A stretch of 40,136 nt of DNA, taken from contig RBZT01000098.1 of the NCBI GenBank assembly GCA_003693705.1, forward strand, positions 1 through 40,136. Direction: 5' to 3'. A program made the translations under genes and the position numbers. This document shows positions 1-10,304 of the stretch, one piece after another. The first letter of the stretch is position 1; every line of letters starts with the position of its first letter. Under the pieces are notes generated by a model. That model did no database searches, was not told where the DNA came from, and saw only the letters and a program-made list of their open reading frames with translations. The DNA is from Polymyxa betae (taxonomy: Eukaryota > Endomyxa > Phytomyxea > Plasmodiophorida > Plasmodiophoridae).

Positions 1-330
1 GAGTTGAAAAGTCAAGTGGGAATTGATTATGATCTGTCTGTCTCCAAACGAACTGCTCATAACTGGCTTGTGAAATTAGATTTTCAATTTCAAGAATATC
101 GGCAAGGCAGCGCTTATGTGGACGGCCACGAACGGCCTGATGTTGTTGCACATCGAAATCGATTCGTTGTCGAAATGGCTGAATGGCAACGGCGAATGGA
201 AACATTTGTCGGAGACGAGATGGAAACCTGTATTCAGCCTGAATTAATTCCTGGAGAGAGTAAAGTTGTTCTCATTACTCAAGACGAGTGTATGGTTTCA
301 TTATTATATTTTTATATATGCTATATATAA
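1..330 (+). pseudogene. DDE transposase fragment, 5' cut by window edge
   Basis: An open frame runs in from the left edge. It has an HTH-like stretch (SKRTAHNWLVKLDFQFQEY), then VDGHERPDVVAHRNRF, then PGESKVVLITQDEC. From family knowledge, the order 'WL..LGW', 'DGHEREDVV.YR..F', 'VTHDE' is typical of a transposase family common in fungal and protist genomes, where the final acidic residues begin the DDE catalytic core. The frame stops 15 codons after DEC, in AT-rich DNA. Either an intron starts at about 294 or the copy is truncated. No downstream catalytic core is recognisable up to 1 kb, so I call it a relic. The fragment at 12669-13151 looks like the N-terminus of the same family. Confidence 0.6.
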
Positions 331-1000
331 CCCCCTTATTACTGATAAGATAATTGGGAAAATCTTTTATGTATTCAGGTTCAATAATATCAGTCATTAT
401 TTTTAATAATATTTTCATTTTTTTAATATTATCCTGGATTAATCTTTAATATCATCACGGATAAATCGCCCCTGACTTGAATACCACCCATACCACAATG
501 ATATTATTGAAAAATTTTCCAAAAATATCACGTTATAAGACCTTTTACCGTGATTTTTTTGAAAGTGTTTTCCCCAAGACGACAGAAAATCAACGTTTCT
601 TGGTTAACATGATTTGCCCAGGCGGTAATTCAGCCCCAGTCGAGGGGTGCATTGCCTGCTTGGGACAGAAAATTGCTCGTGATTGGAGATGGAAGGACCA
701 GAACTTTTTCCCTTTCAAAAATTTACATGAATACAAAGGTATATGATTGATGGAAAGAACATCTTCTAGATGGCTTGCTCGCAAAAGGATTCTTTAAGAT
801 GCCTTGGAGCGTATGCAACTAACCGTTCCATTTTGAAAAACGGATATAATCCTCATCAGAATCGATAATTGATTGGGGATAACCAAAAACCTGCCAGGAA
901 TTCAGTTAGGGCCCATGCAAACTTGATCTCGATCTTTTTTACCGGGTTGTGCACAGGTGCCCATTTGATGCTTGGATTTCCCCGATCATTGATCCCAAAG
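331..1000. other. no recognisable gene; AT-rich gap
   Basis: This stretch is AT-rich up to about 600. A short open frame at 477-746 includes NMICPGGNSAPVEGCIAC, which I do not recognise. It may be more transposon debris from the fragment upstream. I see no RNA gene or regulatory signal. Confidence 0.4.
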
Positions 1001-1008
1001 ACATCCCG

Positions 1009-1590
1009 TCCTCAATCAGCAACACTGCAGCCTCTTCCTCCACGGCCTCAGCCGGACCCAAGTCCGAACGACCGTCCTGGCTACCGATGCTCATGGCGAC
1101 GCTGAATGGCATCAACCATTAGCTAGGCCAACTCGCGCAACTTCATCGCAACCCTCTACTCCGAAATGTGACGGCCACACCAGGCACCAGCCCAATCCAA
1201 GTGCCGGTCCCTGTCACTCTGCCCACGTCTTCGACGGGCGCAGCCCTCACCACGGAGCGCACTTCTTCTGAAGCGCAGCCTCCGGCTATTATCGCCGTCA
1301 ATACGGAGATCCCTGAGCCCGCGGCTCCAGTGATCCAGGCTCCAGCCCACGGCGCAGCCCGCCACGATGCGGCCGACTACCACCTGGCACCAGGTTCGAT
1401 GCCCACCGCCGCTCCAGCAGAACCAGCTTCTGCGAGGCGTGAGCAACTTCATGATCTGGAAGGACCGGTTGACGAGCAGCCTGGCGTGCACCAATTTGAG
1501 CGCTTTCGTCTTCGGACATAAGCGCTGTCCAGCATCTGATTCGAGCGGTCTCACTTCTGTAACTGGTCGCGTGCCTGGTGATCAAGGTTA
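1009..1590 (+). pseudogene. Ty1/copia gag, N-terminal part (relic)
   Basis: A Pro/Ala/Ser-rich open stretch (about 1168-1430) leads, after a shift of reading frame, into GVSNFMIWKDRL..LACTNLSAFVFG at about 1433-1510. Known copia gag proteins have a conserved 'G.NF..W...L...L....L...V.G' block near the N-terminus, and this fits it. An upstream piece in the first frame ends at a stop at 1120-1122. The frame is cut at 1590 by the TA-flanked element at 1591-4949. A matching later part of a copia gag (LERLPASMKDLQ..) is found at about 9850-10078, which suggests one element split by later insertions and deletions. Stops and frame changes make it non-functional. Confidence 0.5.
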
Positions 1591-1610
1591 GACCACAAAA
1601 TAACTAACCA
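1591..1610 (+). repeat. left terminal inverted repeat of the pogo-like element
   Basis: GACCACAAAATAACTAACCA. It matches the reverse complement of 4930-4949 except at the second base and is preceded by the TA target site. A second, looser CAAAATAATTAACCAC copy follows at 1613-1628. Confidence 0.85.
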
Positions 1611-1919
1611 CCCAAAATAATTAACCACTCCACTGTGGCGAATTTCAGACCTCAAAACACCCGGTCACAGAGAGACCAAACTGTATATCAGGACTTTTTA
1701 CAGCCTGTCTCAGAGAGCCCAGGGCCCAAGGGACGAACAACAGACGGGCTGCGCCTCCGTTACTTGTCGATAGCGTTTCTGAAGATGTTTTTGACAGTGA
1801 TCATTCGTCGTTCGCCAGTTACACACTATTGCTTTATGAAATAAACAGACTAGTTCTAAATTCACTACTTAAACGTCAGATCTGTACTCTAGCTAGATTT
1901 TGAGCAGCTGTCTAACATT

Positions 1920-2839
1920 ATGAACGACGACGTGTCACGATTTTACCAATTCGGAATGCGCCTCGGTGGGAAAACGTTTATGCCGACTGACGTCCCGGCA
2001 AATGAAAACTGCCAGTTTCATTCGATTTTGCAATCAGGTCAGGGTTTTTACGACATATCTCTTTATAATATGATTCCGATTCTTACGATCTGAGACCAGG
2101 CCTAATACCACTGAATTCTGCAGAGGCTCTGCGCTCAAAAATGCTGGAGTTCTGCAAGTTTGAAGGCCATGATATAGCCGAAAGAACATTCGATTTGCTT
2201 TTTCCCACGATCCCTGGACGACGTCGCAGGTTGGACGAATATCTCGAACAGCACTTAGCCGTTCCTGGCAAGAGGGGTTGCAACTTTGAAATGGTAATTG
2301 AATCGGCGATTTCCTGCCTAGATTGCCAATGCATTTCAAATATATCGCCAAAACCAGCTGATTTTTAGTTTCTCGGCAGTTTCTAGAAACTCATATCAAG
2401 CAAGTAAACGTCGGATTTCAGGCCGGCTCGCCAGTCATTCACCTCTTCCATCATCTCTATATGCGACAATATTATTCCTGTTCCTCAGGATCTAGCTCAT
2501 CAGCTTAACCATTTCCTTTATTTGCGACCTTTCGGAATGGAACAACGAGACTTTCATCAAAACCTGAATCCAAGAATGGAATCGCCGGCTGTCGTTGCAG
2601 CTTTCGACAGCGACAAGCAAAAATTCCAACCAGAACGGGGCGCCACCCAGAAGAAAAAACCCGAAATTGATGTCGAATCAAGACAAAAAGATTGGATTAA
2701 CGTTTTTAAGCCAGAAGTGGAGCCAGTTCGCAAGCGGCAGCAAATGGCTGATATAGAAATCCAAAAACGAAAAGAAAGAAAAAGGCTTCTTATGGAAAAC
2801 TCGGACTTATATGTCAGAATCGCGAAATTGATAGTTTGA
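1920..2839 (+). pseudogene. OTU-like cysteine protease domain carried by the transposon
   Basis: Exon 1 starts at ATG 1920 (MNDDVSRFYQFGMRLGG..) and reads PANENCQFHSILQS. A 62-nt GT..AG intron at 2038-2099 joins it in phase to GLIPLNSAEALRSKMLEFC and on to a stop near 2368. Further on comes DLAHQLNHFLYLRPFG (about 2493-2535), followed by a Lys/Glu-rich tail to 2839. Known OTU peptidases have a catalytic Cys box 'D.(G)NC.FHS', a following 'LR..V..' helix, and a late His box 'HF..L'. The Cys and HF..L boxes are both seen here, with the usual Asp before NC replaced by Asn. I infer an OTU-like protease in the element's N-terminal module. The frame between the two parts is broken. Confidence 0.5.
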
Positions 2840-2906
2840 AACATTGTAAATGATCGTAAATTTGAAAAACTCTAAATCCTAACTTGCTTCAAGGTCGAAA
2901 CAGTAA

Positions 2907-4760
2907 TGGCATCAGGGTCTGGTCAACTGGCTCCATACAGGCCTCCTCCAAAACTTACTGTTATATCTGCTTCGGAAAAAAGAGAGCTTCCTTGGAGTGC
3001 ACGGTCAAAAATAATCTTCTTTTACTCCATCCATCGCTGGGAGGCAATGATCGCGAAATGAAGTCACGATACTTCGAAATTTGTCAGGGTACTGTGTAGT
3101 TGTCGAGCTAGCACACCAACTTGAAACTAAATTTGACACAGAAACTTTACGAGGATGGTTGAAACCTAAGAGCATTTTCAAATGGATGCAAGAAGTAAAA
3201 ATTTTGACTGTCAAAGATGTGGCGGTGTCAGACAGCTGTCTGTACCGGAAAACTTCGATCGACTTATCTGAAAGTTGACGAAGCGAGCAGGCTAGGAGAA
3301 TCTGCATTGAGATTGTATATTGACAAACTGCCTACTTCCCGAAAAACTTCTCAATGCCTGCTTACCAGAATCAGCCAAAACATGCTTAATATTCAGAAAA
3401 TGACTAGCTTAGTGACGCAAAGCAAAATTCTGCCTCTGCATCTATCGTTTACCTGAGAAGAGCTGATAAAAGAATTGTAGAGTCTGGACGAAAACTTGGA
3501 AAACCGTTAGGCTACCAGGACGAAAAGCAGTACCTGATCAAACTTCTACAAACTCAATATGAAAGAGGCATGCCAGTTGACGATGAGCAGCGCCAAACAT
3601 CAACTGTACATCCATTTTGCTGGAATCGCAATGACAGAACGTTTTCGAAAACTTGTGGCGAACAAAAACATTAAGACTATTGACAACATTTACAAATCAA
3701 TGAAACTGAAACACACGTACCGTATAGGTTTGATACATGGTTCAACAGAGTTCTGGAACGGAACCGATTGGCAAACAGAAAGCATACCGTGTCTCAAGTT
3801 GTCCCGAGCAACTGGAAAGAGATTGCAGGTCGCGATAGTCTGGAGATCAGGAAACTGTTCCGACAAGCTGACGTCGACCATGTTATTGCTATGGACGAAA
3901 CCTTCATCAGGTTTCACGAGGCTGATGATCGGGTACTCGTGCCGCAGGGTAAGAACCGTGTCGCAGGAGCGTTTCGTCCGCACGATCCAAAGTCTGGTGT
4001 CACGCTTGTCTGAGCAGCCGAACTGACGACACGTCGTTGTTGCCCGCTTTCAGCATAGGCACTGCAAAGTTTGGTGCCACTCTAATGAAACAGTGGGCGC
4101 ACTATAGTAAAAGTGCCGTGGTTTTCAATGAAAGCCACAGGATGATGCAAAAATTGCGATCATGTTTTTACATTTTCTGACCGTCCAATTAATTACCTAA
4201 TCGATCAATAGGTAACAATTTGAAATTCCAAGCAAATTGTATTGAATTTCGTCGGCAGGTTTGATGTGGGATCGTGCATCAACCCATTACGGCGCTGATA
4301 TTGAGCAATCGCTGCAACAGTTTAATGCGTCGCATCCAGCGAGCCAAATTTACGTTAAGTTTATTGCTGAAGGGATGACCTCCGTTATGCAAGTAAGAAA
4401 GTCTGACTAATCAACTTGTGATTTCAAAGAGATTTTGAAGGTTGGAGACATCGCCATTAATAAGCAACTTAAATCCTATATCCGTGAAAAATAAGAAAAC
4501 CTGCGTTGGAGCCGCATCGCAGACATTCCTGTTGCAGCTAAATTTGCAGTCAGCCGCGATGAGCTGATATCGCTTATCGAAAACGCGTACGCCCGATACG
4601 ATTCGGAGCATTCAAAACGTCGAACTGTCGCTGAGACATTCGGGCGTTGTGGCCAAGACCCTTTTATCGATGAAGATATAGCTCTCAAACGACTTGAAAA
4701 GCATTTGAATTCTATAGATGAATGTAGTTTTTTATCAAGCCATTGCAGCCCTTGATCTCT
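2907..4760 (+). pseudogene. DDE transposase of the pogo-like element (degraded)
   Basis: The pieces follow in order in shifting frames. MASGSGQLAPYRPPPKLTV is at about 2907. HTH-like sequence includes GNDREMKSRYFEICQGT (3043-3092) and LRGWLKPKSIFKWM (about 3148). RIVESGRKLGKPLGYQ.EKQYLI is at about 3472. The catalytic core follows: HVIAMDETFIRFHEADDRVL at about 3880 (first Asp), then a TAKFGATLMKQWAHYSK block at about 4065. After an apparent intron ending near 4259 come LMWDRASTHYGADIEQ (second Asp), KFIAEGMTSVMQ and GDIAINKQLKSYIREK (third Asp). This matches the DDE_1/pogo layout. A TAA follows IREK at about 4492, and coding-like sequence continues to about 4755. It is a relic with multiple disruptions. 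Confidence 0.7.
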
Positions 4761-4929
4761 CTTAAATCTGAGAGTTTTTGTGACATAATACATTTTGTTT
4801 ACTGATAGCGTTACAGCTTACGTTACCAGCATGCTTGTGTCTGGTCTTTTCCTCAAAACACCCTGTCACAGAGAGACCACAGTTCGGGAGAAGCCTCAAT
4901 ATTCTAGCAGAGACCAGGAGCTGGACCCC

Positions 4930-4949
4930 TGGTTAGTTATTTTGTGGAC
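4930..4949 (-). repeat. right terminal inverted repeat of the pogo-like element
   Basis: TGGTTAGTTATTTTGTGGAC, the inverted partner of 1591-1610, followed directly by TA at 4950-4951. Confidence 0.85.
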
Positions 4950-4951
4950 TA

Positions 4952-5372
4952 CGGTAGGTGAAGACGTCGAGCTTCGCCCCTGTTTAGCCGGCGAAGCGAG
5001 GAGTCGCGGCGCTTTGAGCGCGTGGAGATCGAGGACAGGCGAAAGAGTTCAGGCAAGGTAAGTACTCTCCCAACTGGCACCGCCGGCACCGGCCGAGCGG
5101 GGCCGGGGAGTCCCTGCGATGACGCCGACCAACTCTGGTTTCTGGCAAGCCCCAGCTTCAAGAGCATGCGGCGGGACGCCGGGCCGACCGGGCTGACGCC
5201 CGGTCCGGTTACTTTTGTCTTTCTAGCCCGAGATCAGCGCAAGCGATCCTCGGCAGAAGACGCGATATATTACGATCACGCATCGTGCGATTAAATAAAC
5301 ACACAAAAATTTTTCAAAAACATAAACTCTCTAACCCGAGATCTGCACAAGCGATCAAAGGCAATGGAGGCG
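4952..5372 (+). other. GC-rich leader of the LINE, with a direct repeat
   Basis: From about 4970 to 5220 the sequence turns GC-rich, against AT-rich surroundings. Two related units, CCCGAGATCAGCGCAAGCGATC (about 5229) and CCCGAGATCTGCACAAGCGATC (about 5336), lie about 107 bp apart in the same direction. The position just before a non-LTR retrotransposon body suggests its 5' untranslated promoter region, where tandem monomers are common. That role is inference. The exact junction with copia gag is not visible. Confidence 0.35.
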
Positions 5373-5706
5373 AAATGCCACGAACGCAAATCGTGCGACA
5401 AACGGAACCGATCAGGTTCCACCGAATTGTAAAAAAACCTCTCTGTCTATATGAGTTTAGAACTCGCAGCAGGCCACCATTTACGGTCTCAACACTTCCA
5501 CAAACAATTAATAAGATGTATTACATAAAACAAGTAGACTATATACAACACCACAACAAGGAACCGAACCCTGGAAGTGTTAACAAATCCCTTACAGGGG
5601 CGTTACGAATTCAGTCAAAAACAAAAAATAAACGAAAAAACCAGCTGCCCGTCATACACATACAAAACTGCCTCAAACGTGAGGCTGCACTATTAAGGCG
5701 AACCGT

Positions 5707-6805
5707 GTGGCAATTGAAAAGTATTCAGCCATACAACGTTACAAAAAACGAGTTATAAAGAACCAAAATTCGCTGCGACCTTCATTATCCATTCTCCACG
5801 CCAGCACACATTCCGTGTCTCCGAAATCATGGCCTTATAATAACAACAATATAGCGACCATGAACAACAACATCGATAACATGCAAATAGACAACGCCAA
5901 CAGCGACAGTCGTCAGCGTTCACTGCGGCTGCAGACCCCGCGACGGCAACCCACTGCTCCTAATAGCCGGCAGAAACGAGTAACGAATCCCAACCCTGCG
6001 ATTACAAATCGTAAACGATCACACATTGAAATACATCTCACTTGACACCCTAGACACGACGAACATCCCGAAAAAGATCCTTCGCGACACCAGCAATTAC
6101 CATTCAGCAGTAATTTACACCAAAAGGACGATGGGACACTGCCCGATCCCATTGAGCACCTGAAGTTCTATCAAGAACACGCCACCTTCCTGGAGAAATA
6201 CAACCTCCACCAAATGAGTTATCATGAAAGTGGACGCCTCGCGCAAGGTAACATTACACACAAAATAATTTACATCTATAGATGTAATGACAAAATTCAG
6301 GACAATTTCGACAGTTGGCCGAAGCAGCCAAAACCCTCAACAGACCAGACACCCCCATTACGATGCCAAATCAGACGAAAACCGACAGGTCGTCATTTTC
6401 CGCGTCCCTGAAGCACAAATCAACAAACATTTCCTCAAGTTCTTCCGAGATCCGGAAAAACCTGTTGAGCGCATCAAGCTCAAGCAGCCCAACACCGTCA
6501 ATGTCGTCTACAGCTACCCTGCCGACGCACAGGCCGTTATTGCCCGGAAATGTGTCACCGTCGGTGACAATCGCTACGCCGCTGCAGCACCGAAGACAAT
6601 ATGCAAGCAACGCCACACTATCGATTGTGAGCAACGGCATCGATGCAGAAAAGTGCGCTGCGGGATATGCGGGAAACCTCACAAGACCCAAGCCTGCAGT
6701 GAAGACCCCAACAATTTTTCACACTATCACCTGCATCTTGGAAGGGCATTTGGCCCCAGAATGCCATTTACGCGGACCACCAGCCAACTAAACAATCCAC
6801 AATAA
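5707..6805 (+). pseudogene. LINE ORF1-like protein with CCHC knuckle
   Basis: A basic, low-complexity N-terminal stretch (from about 5860: MNNNIDNMQIDNANSDSRQR) is stopped at 6045. Coding-like sequence resumes in another frame at 6287-6805. It contains ENRQVVIFRVPEAQINKHFL, an RNA-binding-like fold typical of ORF1 proteins, then RCRKVRCGICGKPHKTQAC, a CCHC zinc knuckle (C-x2-C-x3-H-x4-C). A second knuckle half (CILEGHLAPEC) is visible only after a frame change near 6720. ORF1 proteins bind the element RNA. Frame breaks make this a relic. Confidence 0.55.
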
Positions 6806-7084
6806 ACCGCTGGATCCTTGCGTCAAACAACAATGCACTCATTTCCATACAAACTCTTACAAATAGTAGCCGAACTCTGATCAGTAACCGAAGTGACAGA
6901 CCACACCAGAAGCAATCTATCTAACAAGATGACAGACTCGATGAAGCGAGGGACTGCATTTACCGACTGCCCCCGCCCGGAAACACTCCAAACACAAAGG
7001 CCACAGACACTAATGACAAATTATTTCAGTACATGATCTGTTCAAAACACGACACCCACCCCCGCGGTTCTAACGTCGCAAAAC

Positions 7085-7813
7085 GAAACGCTAACTCTCT
7101 TAGAGTGGAACGCGCGATCCTTGAACTTGGCTAAGGCAACAGAGCTGTCACACCTCTACAAGAAAAAACAAATCGACATAATCTGCGTATCGGAGCTGGG
7201 CTCCAGGAGACAAATAACCGGTTTCCAACACTTTGATCATACACCTCGAGACCCACAAAGCGCCATTTTTTGGCGCAACGGGATTTCAGTTAAAATAATC
7301 ACTAAAGAGCTTGGACTGCAAACCACTTCCAGGATTCAGGTTCAAAGCATAGAAATAGAAGACGATATCACATTAATCCACGCATATATAAACCCTGACA
7401 CTACTATAGAAGACAGAACAAGTTTCTGAGACACAATCTATGAGCTAATTCTATACAATAAATTCAAAAAGAAGCTCATGATTACTGGCGACCTCAACAC
7501 ATTAGATTCTCGGTTCGGCATTAACCACCCTAACACATTCCAACATTTAGATGCAATATTATATCCAGCAGGTCCTTTACGAGTAATCAATGATCCCAAA
7601 AGGCTTTTGGGTTTTGGCAAAAGCAAAACTAGAGATGACAACATGCTCGACGTCACACTGGGCAGCAAAAAAGCGAAACACAGCGTCATCGAATGGAAAG
7701 TGCTGCATAAGTTAGATAGCGATCACTTCCTACTACATGCAAACTCAAAATCGAATCCAGCAGTCGCAACTTCCCTAAATGCGACTACCGTAACGAGATA
7801 TACGCAGTTTTGA
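7085..7813 (+). pseudogene. LINE ORF2, AP-endonuclease domain
   Basis: The frame opens with LTLLEWNARSLNLAKATEL and continues IDIICVSELGS (catalytic Glu box), IEDDITLIHAYINP, then a TGA at 7427-7429. It resumes with KKLMITGDLNTLDSRFG (GDxN box), LDVTLGSKK and LDSDHFLLH (SDH box), ending at a stop in 7813. These are the ordered motifs of apurinic-type endonucleases that nick target DNA for target-primed reverse transcription. The hAT insertion begins 36 bp downstream, at 7849. Confidence 0.75.
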
Positions 7814-7840
7814 ATTGCAAAGAGACTTTTAAAAAACTGA

Positions 7841-7848
7841 CAATAAGC
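7841..7848 (+). repeat. 8-bp target site duplication, left copy
   Basis: CAATAAGC, repeated exactly at 8695-8702 on the other side of the hAT element. Confidence 0.9.
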
Positions 7849-8694
7849 CAGGCCTCGTTAAATTTGGCAAACTATTAATAGATGCCAAATTTATTAAAGT
7901 TAAGGAAAAAAATATGCCAAAAAGTAACCAGTAAAAATGATAGCGGTTTCGACCAGAAAACAAAGCTTCAACGATTGATACTCGTCATTCAGTCTATAGT
8001 GAAGTTTTTGGGCCTCTTTCGCCTGAGGAAATCGCTGGTCGTGAACAGCATGAGCATTCTGGGTCTTTTTCTGTCTTCCATGATGATGTTTCATGATTTC
8101 TTAAAGACCAAGGATTGTTTATTTCCGCAATAATAAAAAAAAACATGGCCGAATGGGATCAGCAAATTTGGCAACAAGAGCTGGGACAGCTTTTGGTGGG
8201 GTTTGTTGACGGAGTTGCAAAATTTTATGCATTGAGAGATTCGAAAACAACCCAATCGACCACTGCAATCCCACCGTTTTCCCCCAAAAACTTTGCCGGC
8301 TGCGTGGTCGTGAGTTTGGGATAATTATTGCACAATACCACGGCTTCATTCCGGCAATCATGGCTTCTGGTCAAAGACCCGCTTCCCCACACTGCAATCA
8401 TTTGCAGGAGCCTTGGCAACTCTGTTTCCAAATACTTCCACTGTCGAGTAGGACTTCTCCACTCTAAGGTGGAAAACGAGTACCGCCAGTCAATTGCTGA
8501 TCTTTTCACTTGAAAGAGTGATGAAATCAAAACAGTATGAAACAATCATGAAATTGATGATATAAAATTTAATAAACCACGCTTCCTGGCTGATTTTCTA
8601 GCAATTCCAAAAATACCAAAATTAGAGCCAGATCTGGTGCCAAAAATAAGCTATTTTTGGTAATTCTGGCATTTGCCAGGTTTAACGAGGCCTG
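7849..8694 (+). mobile_element. hAT transposon, internally deleted, 846 bp, inserted in the LINE
   Basis: The ends are inverted: CAGGCCTCGTTAAA is identical at both, and identity runs 21 of 23 bp over the first 23. The element is flanked by a perfect 8-bp duplication CAATAAGC (7841-7848 and 8695-8702), the hallmark target duplication of hAT elements. Internal sequence encodes, with frame breaks, ATLFPNTSTVE.DFSTLRWK..(about 8420-8490) and SLERVMKSKQYE (about 8505-8540). This is the C-terminal dimerisation region of hAT transposases (consensus FPNSA.VER.FS.....R..L.....E). An earlier piece reads IWQQELGQLLVGFVDGVAKF. One in-frame TAG lies in TVE.DFS. The element is far too short to be autonomous. 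Confidence 0.88.
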
Positions 8695-8702
8695 CAATAA
8701 GC
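8695..8702 (+). repeat. 8-bp target site duplication, right copy
   Basis: CAATAAGC, identical to 7841-7848. LINE sequence resumes immediately after it. Confidence 0.9.
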
Positions 8703-9848
8703 ATGGCCGAAATCGATAGAGATGCCGTCGACCTAAGTCAAATAAAAGAACTGCTTAGCCAGGCGATCACTTAAAAAAAATATGAAACACAGACAAATGG
8801 ATTCTGGACAAAAGAATTGGTTCAGTCAAGACGAGCTCGTAATCGAGCCCGCACTGACATTATAAGAGCTAAAAAAAGAGGTCAGCAGATATCGCAACGA
8901 GTTATTAAATACAAAGAAAAGCGCAAACTGTTCGCAAAAGCTTTCTCCAAAGCACGAAGGCAGAACATCATCGCTATATTCCGCACCGCATGCGAAGACG
9001 AGACGGGAGCACAAATATCTCAACTTATAAAACAGATTGAACCATCACTCAACAAAAAAAGCACAACAAACTCCACAAAACAAGGTGAAGCCCAAGAGAC
9101 TGCCGAGCGCATCGCTGACCAATTCGAATCCATCTTCGACCAAAAAGATGTTCTTCCGGAAGACCGGGAACAACAGGAGCTGCAGCAAATATTGACAACC
9201 TGCAAGAACGTTCAAAAAACGAGAATCTGTCACCAATAAGTGAACGTGAACTATTACAAGCCCTTAAAGCAGCAAATAATCGTTCTGCACCTGGCCCAGA
9301 TAGGATCGCCAACAAATTTCTTAAGGTAGTCTGCAAAATAAAGACCTCCTACAACTGCTCTGCACTGCCATCAACAACCAGATTCTTAAAATCGGGACCT
9401 ACCCGAACGATCTCAAATCCGCTCGGATCGTCGCCCTCCCCAAGCCAAAACCGGGAGAATATCGTCCGATCAGCCTGCTTTCGAATCTATCAAAACTCAC
9501 CGAGTTCATAATACAAACTCGAATCCGAGACATAATCAACAATAAACTGCCACGAAACCAGTTCGGGTGCCGTACCGGACACTCAACCTCGCACGTTCTC
9601 ATACGCCTAATGCACTACTGCATGCGGTACAAGCGCGGCCAAATTTGAAAAATGAACGGTTTGGATGCATATGTTACAATTTCACAAAAGCAAATGACAG
9701 AGCTCCTAAACACATATTAGTCAAAAAAATGCTAAAACTTGGAATCCCACCTCAACTAGAATTAATAATTTATGACTGGTTATGCGAAAGAACTTTCACA
9801 GTAACACATAAAAACGCCCTATCTCAAATCCGAGAACAAAAGAACAGC
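8703..9848 (+). pseudogene. LINE ORF2, reverse transcriptase (N-terminal half only)
   Basis: After the hAT element, coding resumes with the basic linker VQSRRARNRARTDIIRAKKRG. RT motifs follow in order: SERELLQALKAANNRSAPGP (about 9240-9300), YPNDLKSARIVALPKPK and GEYRPISLLSNLSKLTEFII (about 9400-9515), LPRNQFGCRTGHSTSHVLIR (about 9548-9607), and CYNFTKANDRAPKHILVKKM (about 9670-9730). Frame shifts occur near 9230, 9330 and 9640. The catalytic [FY]xDD box and everything after it are missing because copia gag sequence begins at about 9850. Confidence 0.8.
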
Positions 9849-10078
9849 ACTTCTACACTCTGGAGCGGCTCCCAGCGTCAATGAAAGACCTGCAAAGATC
9901 AATTAGATTTGGCCATCCCGAGATGCTGCAGCTTAGCAACGTCGTTACAGCCCTGATTCGCTACCACCAGAGTCAAGGACAGAATGAGTCTCGACCCGCC
10001 GAAGTCGCCGCCGTATCCAAGGACCGAAAGGGCAGGAAGAAGAAGGTTTATAAGGACGTTTTATACTTTTCTTCGTGG
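9849..10078 (+). pseudogene. Ty1/copia gag, later part (relic)
   Basis: HFYTLERLPASMKDLQRSIR continues FGHPEMLQLSNVVTALIRYH and ends in a basic KDRKGRKKKVYK stretch, right where a gag zinc knuckle would follow. This resembles the C-terminal half of copia gag ('L..LP.....L.........L....V...L...'). It probably belongs with the gag start at 1.0-1.6 kb. About 100 residues between the two parts are not visible. The knuckle itself is missing. Confidence 0.5.
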
Positions 10079-10304
10079 TGAGACAGTGAGGCAGTAACTA
10101 AGAACTGGCTGGTATTCATTCTGTTGATTTGGAGGATGAATGTTTTACTCAGTGCTTCTCCTTGGTTTTGTTCTCCGCCAAGGCAAAGTCGAAAACGCGC
10201 CGTTTCCTTCTCTAAAACCAAGCAAGAATTGTTTAATGTGAAATTGCTCAAAGTGGCCGTGACCCGACCAAGGCGTTCGATATAAGACCCATAAAAATCT
10301 GTCG

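Larger units (their letters stand above)
1591..4949 (+). mobile_element. pogo/Tc1-like DNA transposon, 3359 bp, with TIRs and TA target duplication
   Basis: The ends are inverted repeats of 20 bp, 19 of them identical: GACCACAAAATAACTAACCA at 1591-1610 and its reverse complement (one mismatch) at 4930-4949. The element is flanked by TA at 1589-1590 and at 4950-4951, the target duplication expected of the Tc1/mariner/pogo superfamily. It sits inside a copia gag relic. Inside, on the same strand, are an OTU-like domain (1920-2850) and a DDE transposase (about 2900-4760). A 29-bp direct repeat, CCTCAAAACACCC(G/T)GTCACA.., lies about 60-100 bp inside each end (1650-1678 and 4851-4879). Several stops and frame shifts show this copy is inactive, although both ends are preserved. 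Confidence 0.85.
5000..9848 (+). mobile_element. non-LTR retrotransposon (LINE), 3'-truncated, nested in copia remains
   Basis: The order is leader, ORF1-like region with zinc knuckles, AP-endonuclease, reverse transcriptase, all on the plus strand and all disrupted. A hAT element (7849-8694) splits it between endonuclease and reverse transcriptase. The reverse transcriptase breaks off before its catalytic [FY]xDD box, and at about 9850 copia gag sequence takes over. LINEs normally lose their 5' ends on insertion. Here the 5' region is present and the 3' third is missing, which points to a later deletion or recombination. The left limit is approximate. Confidence 0.7.
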
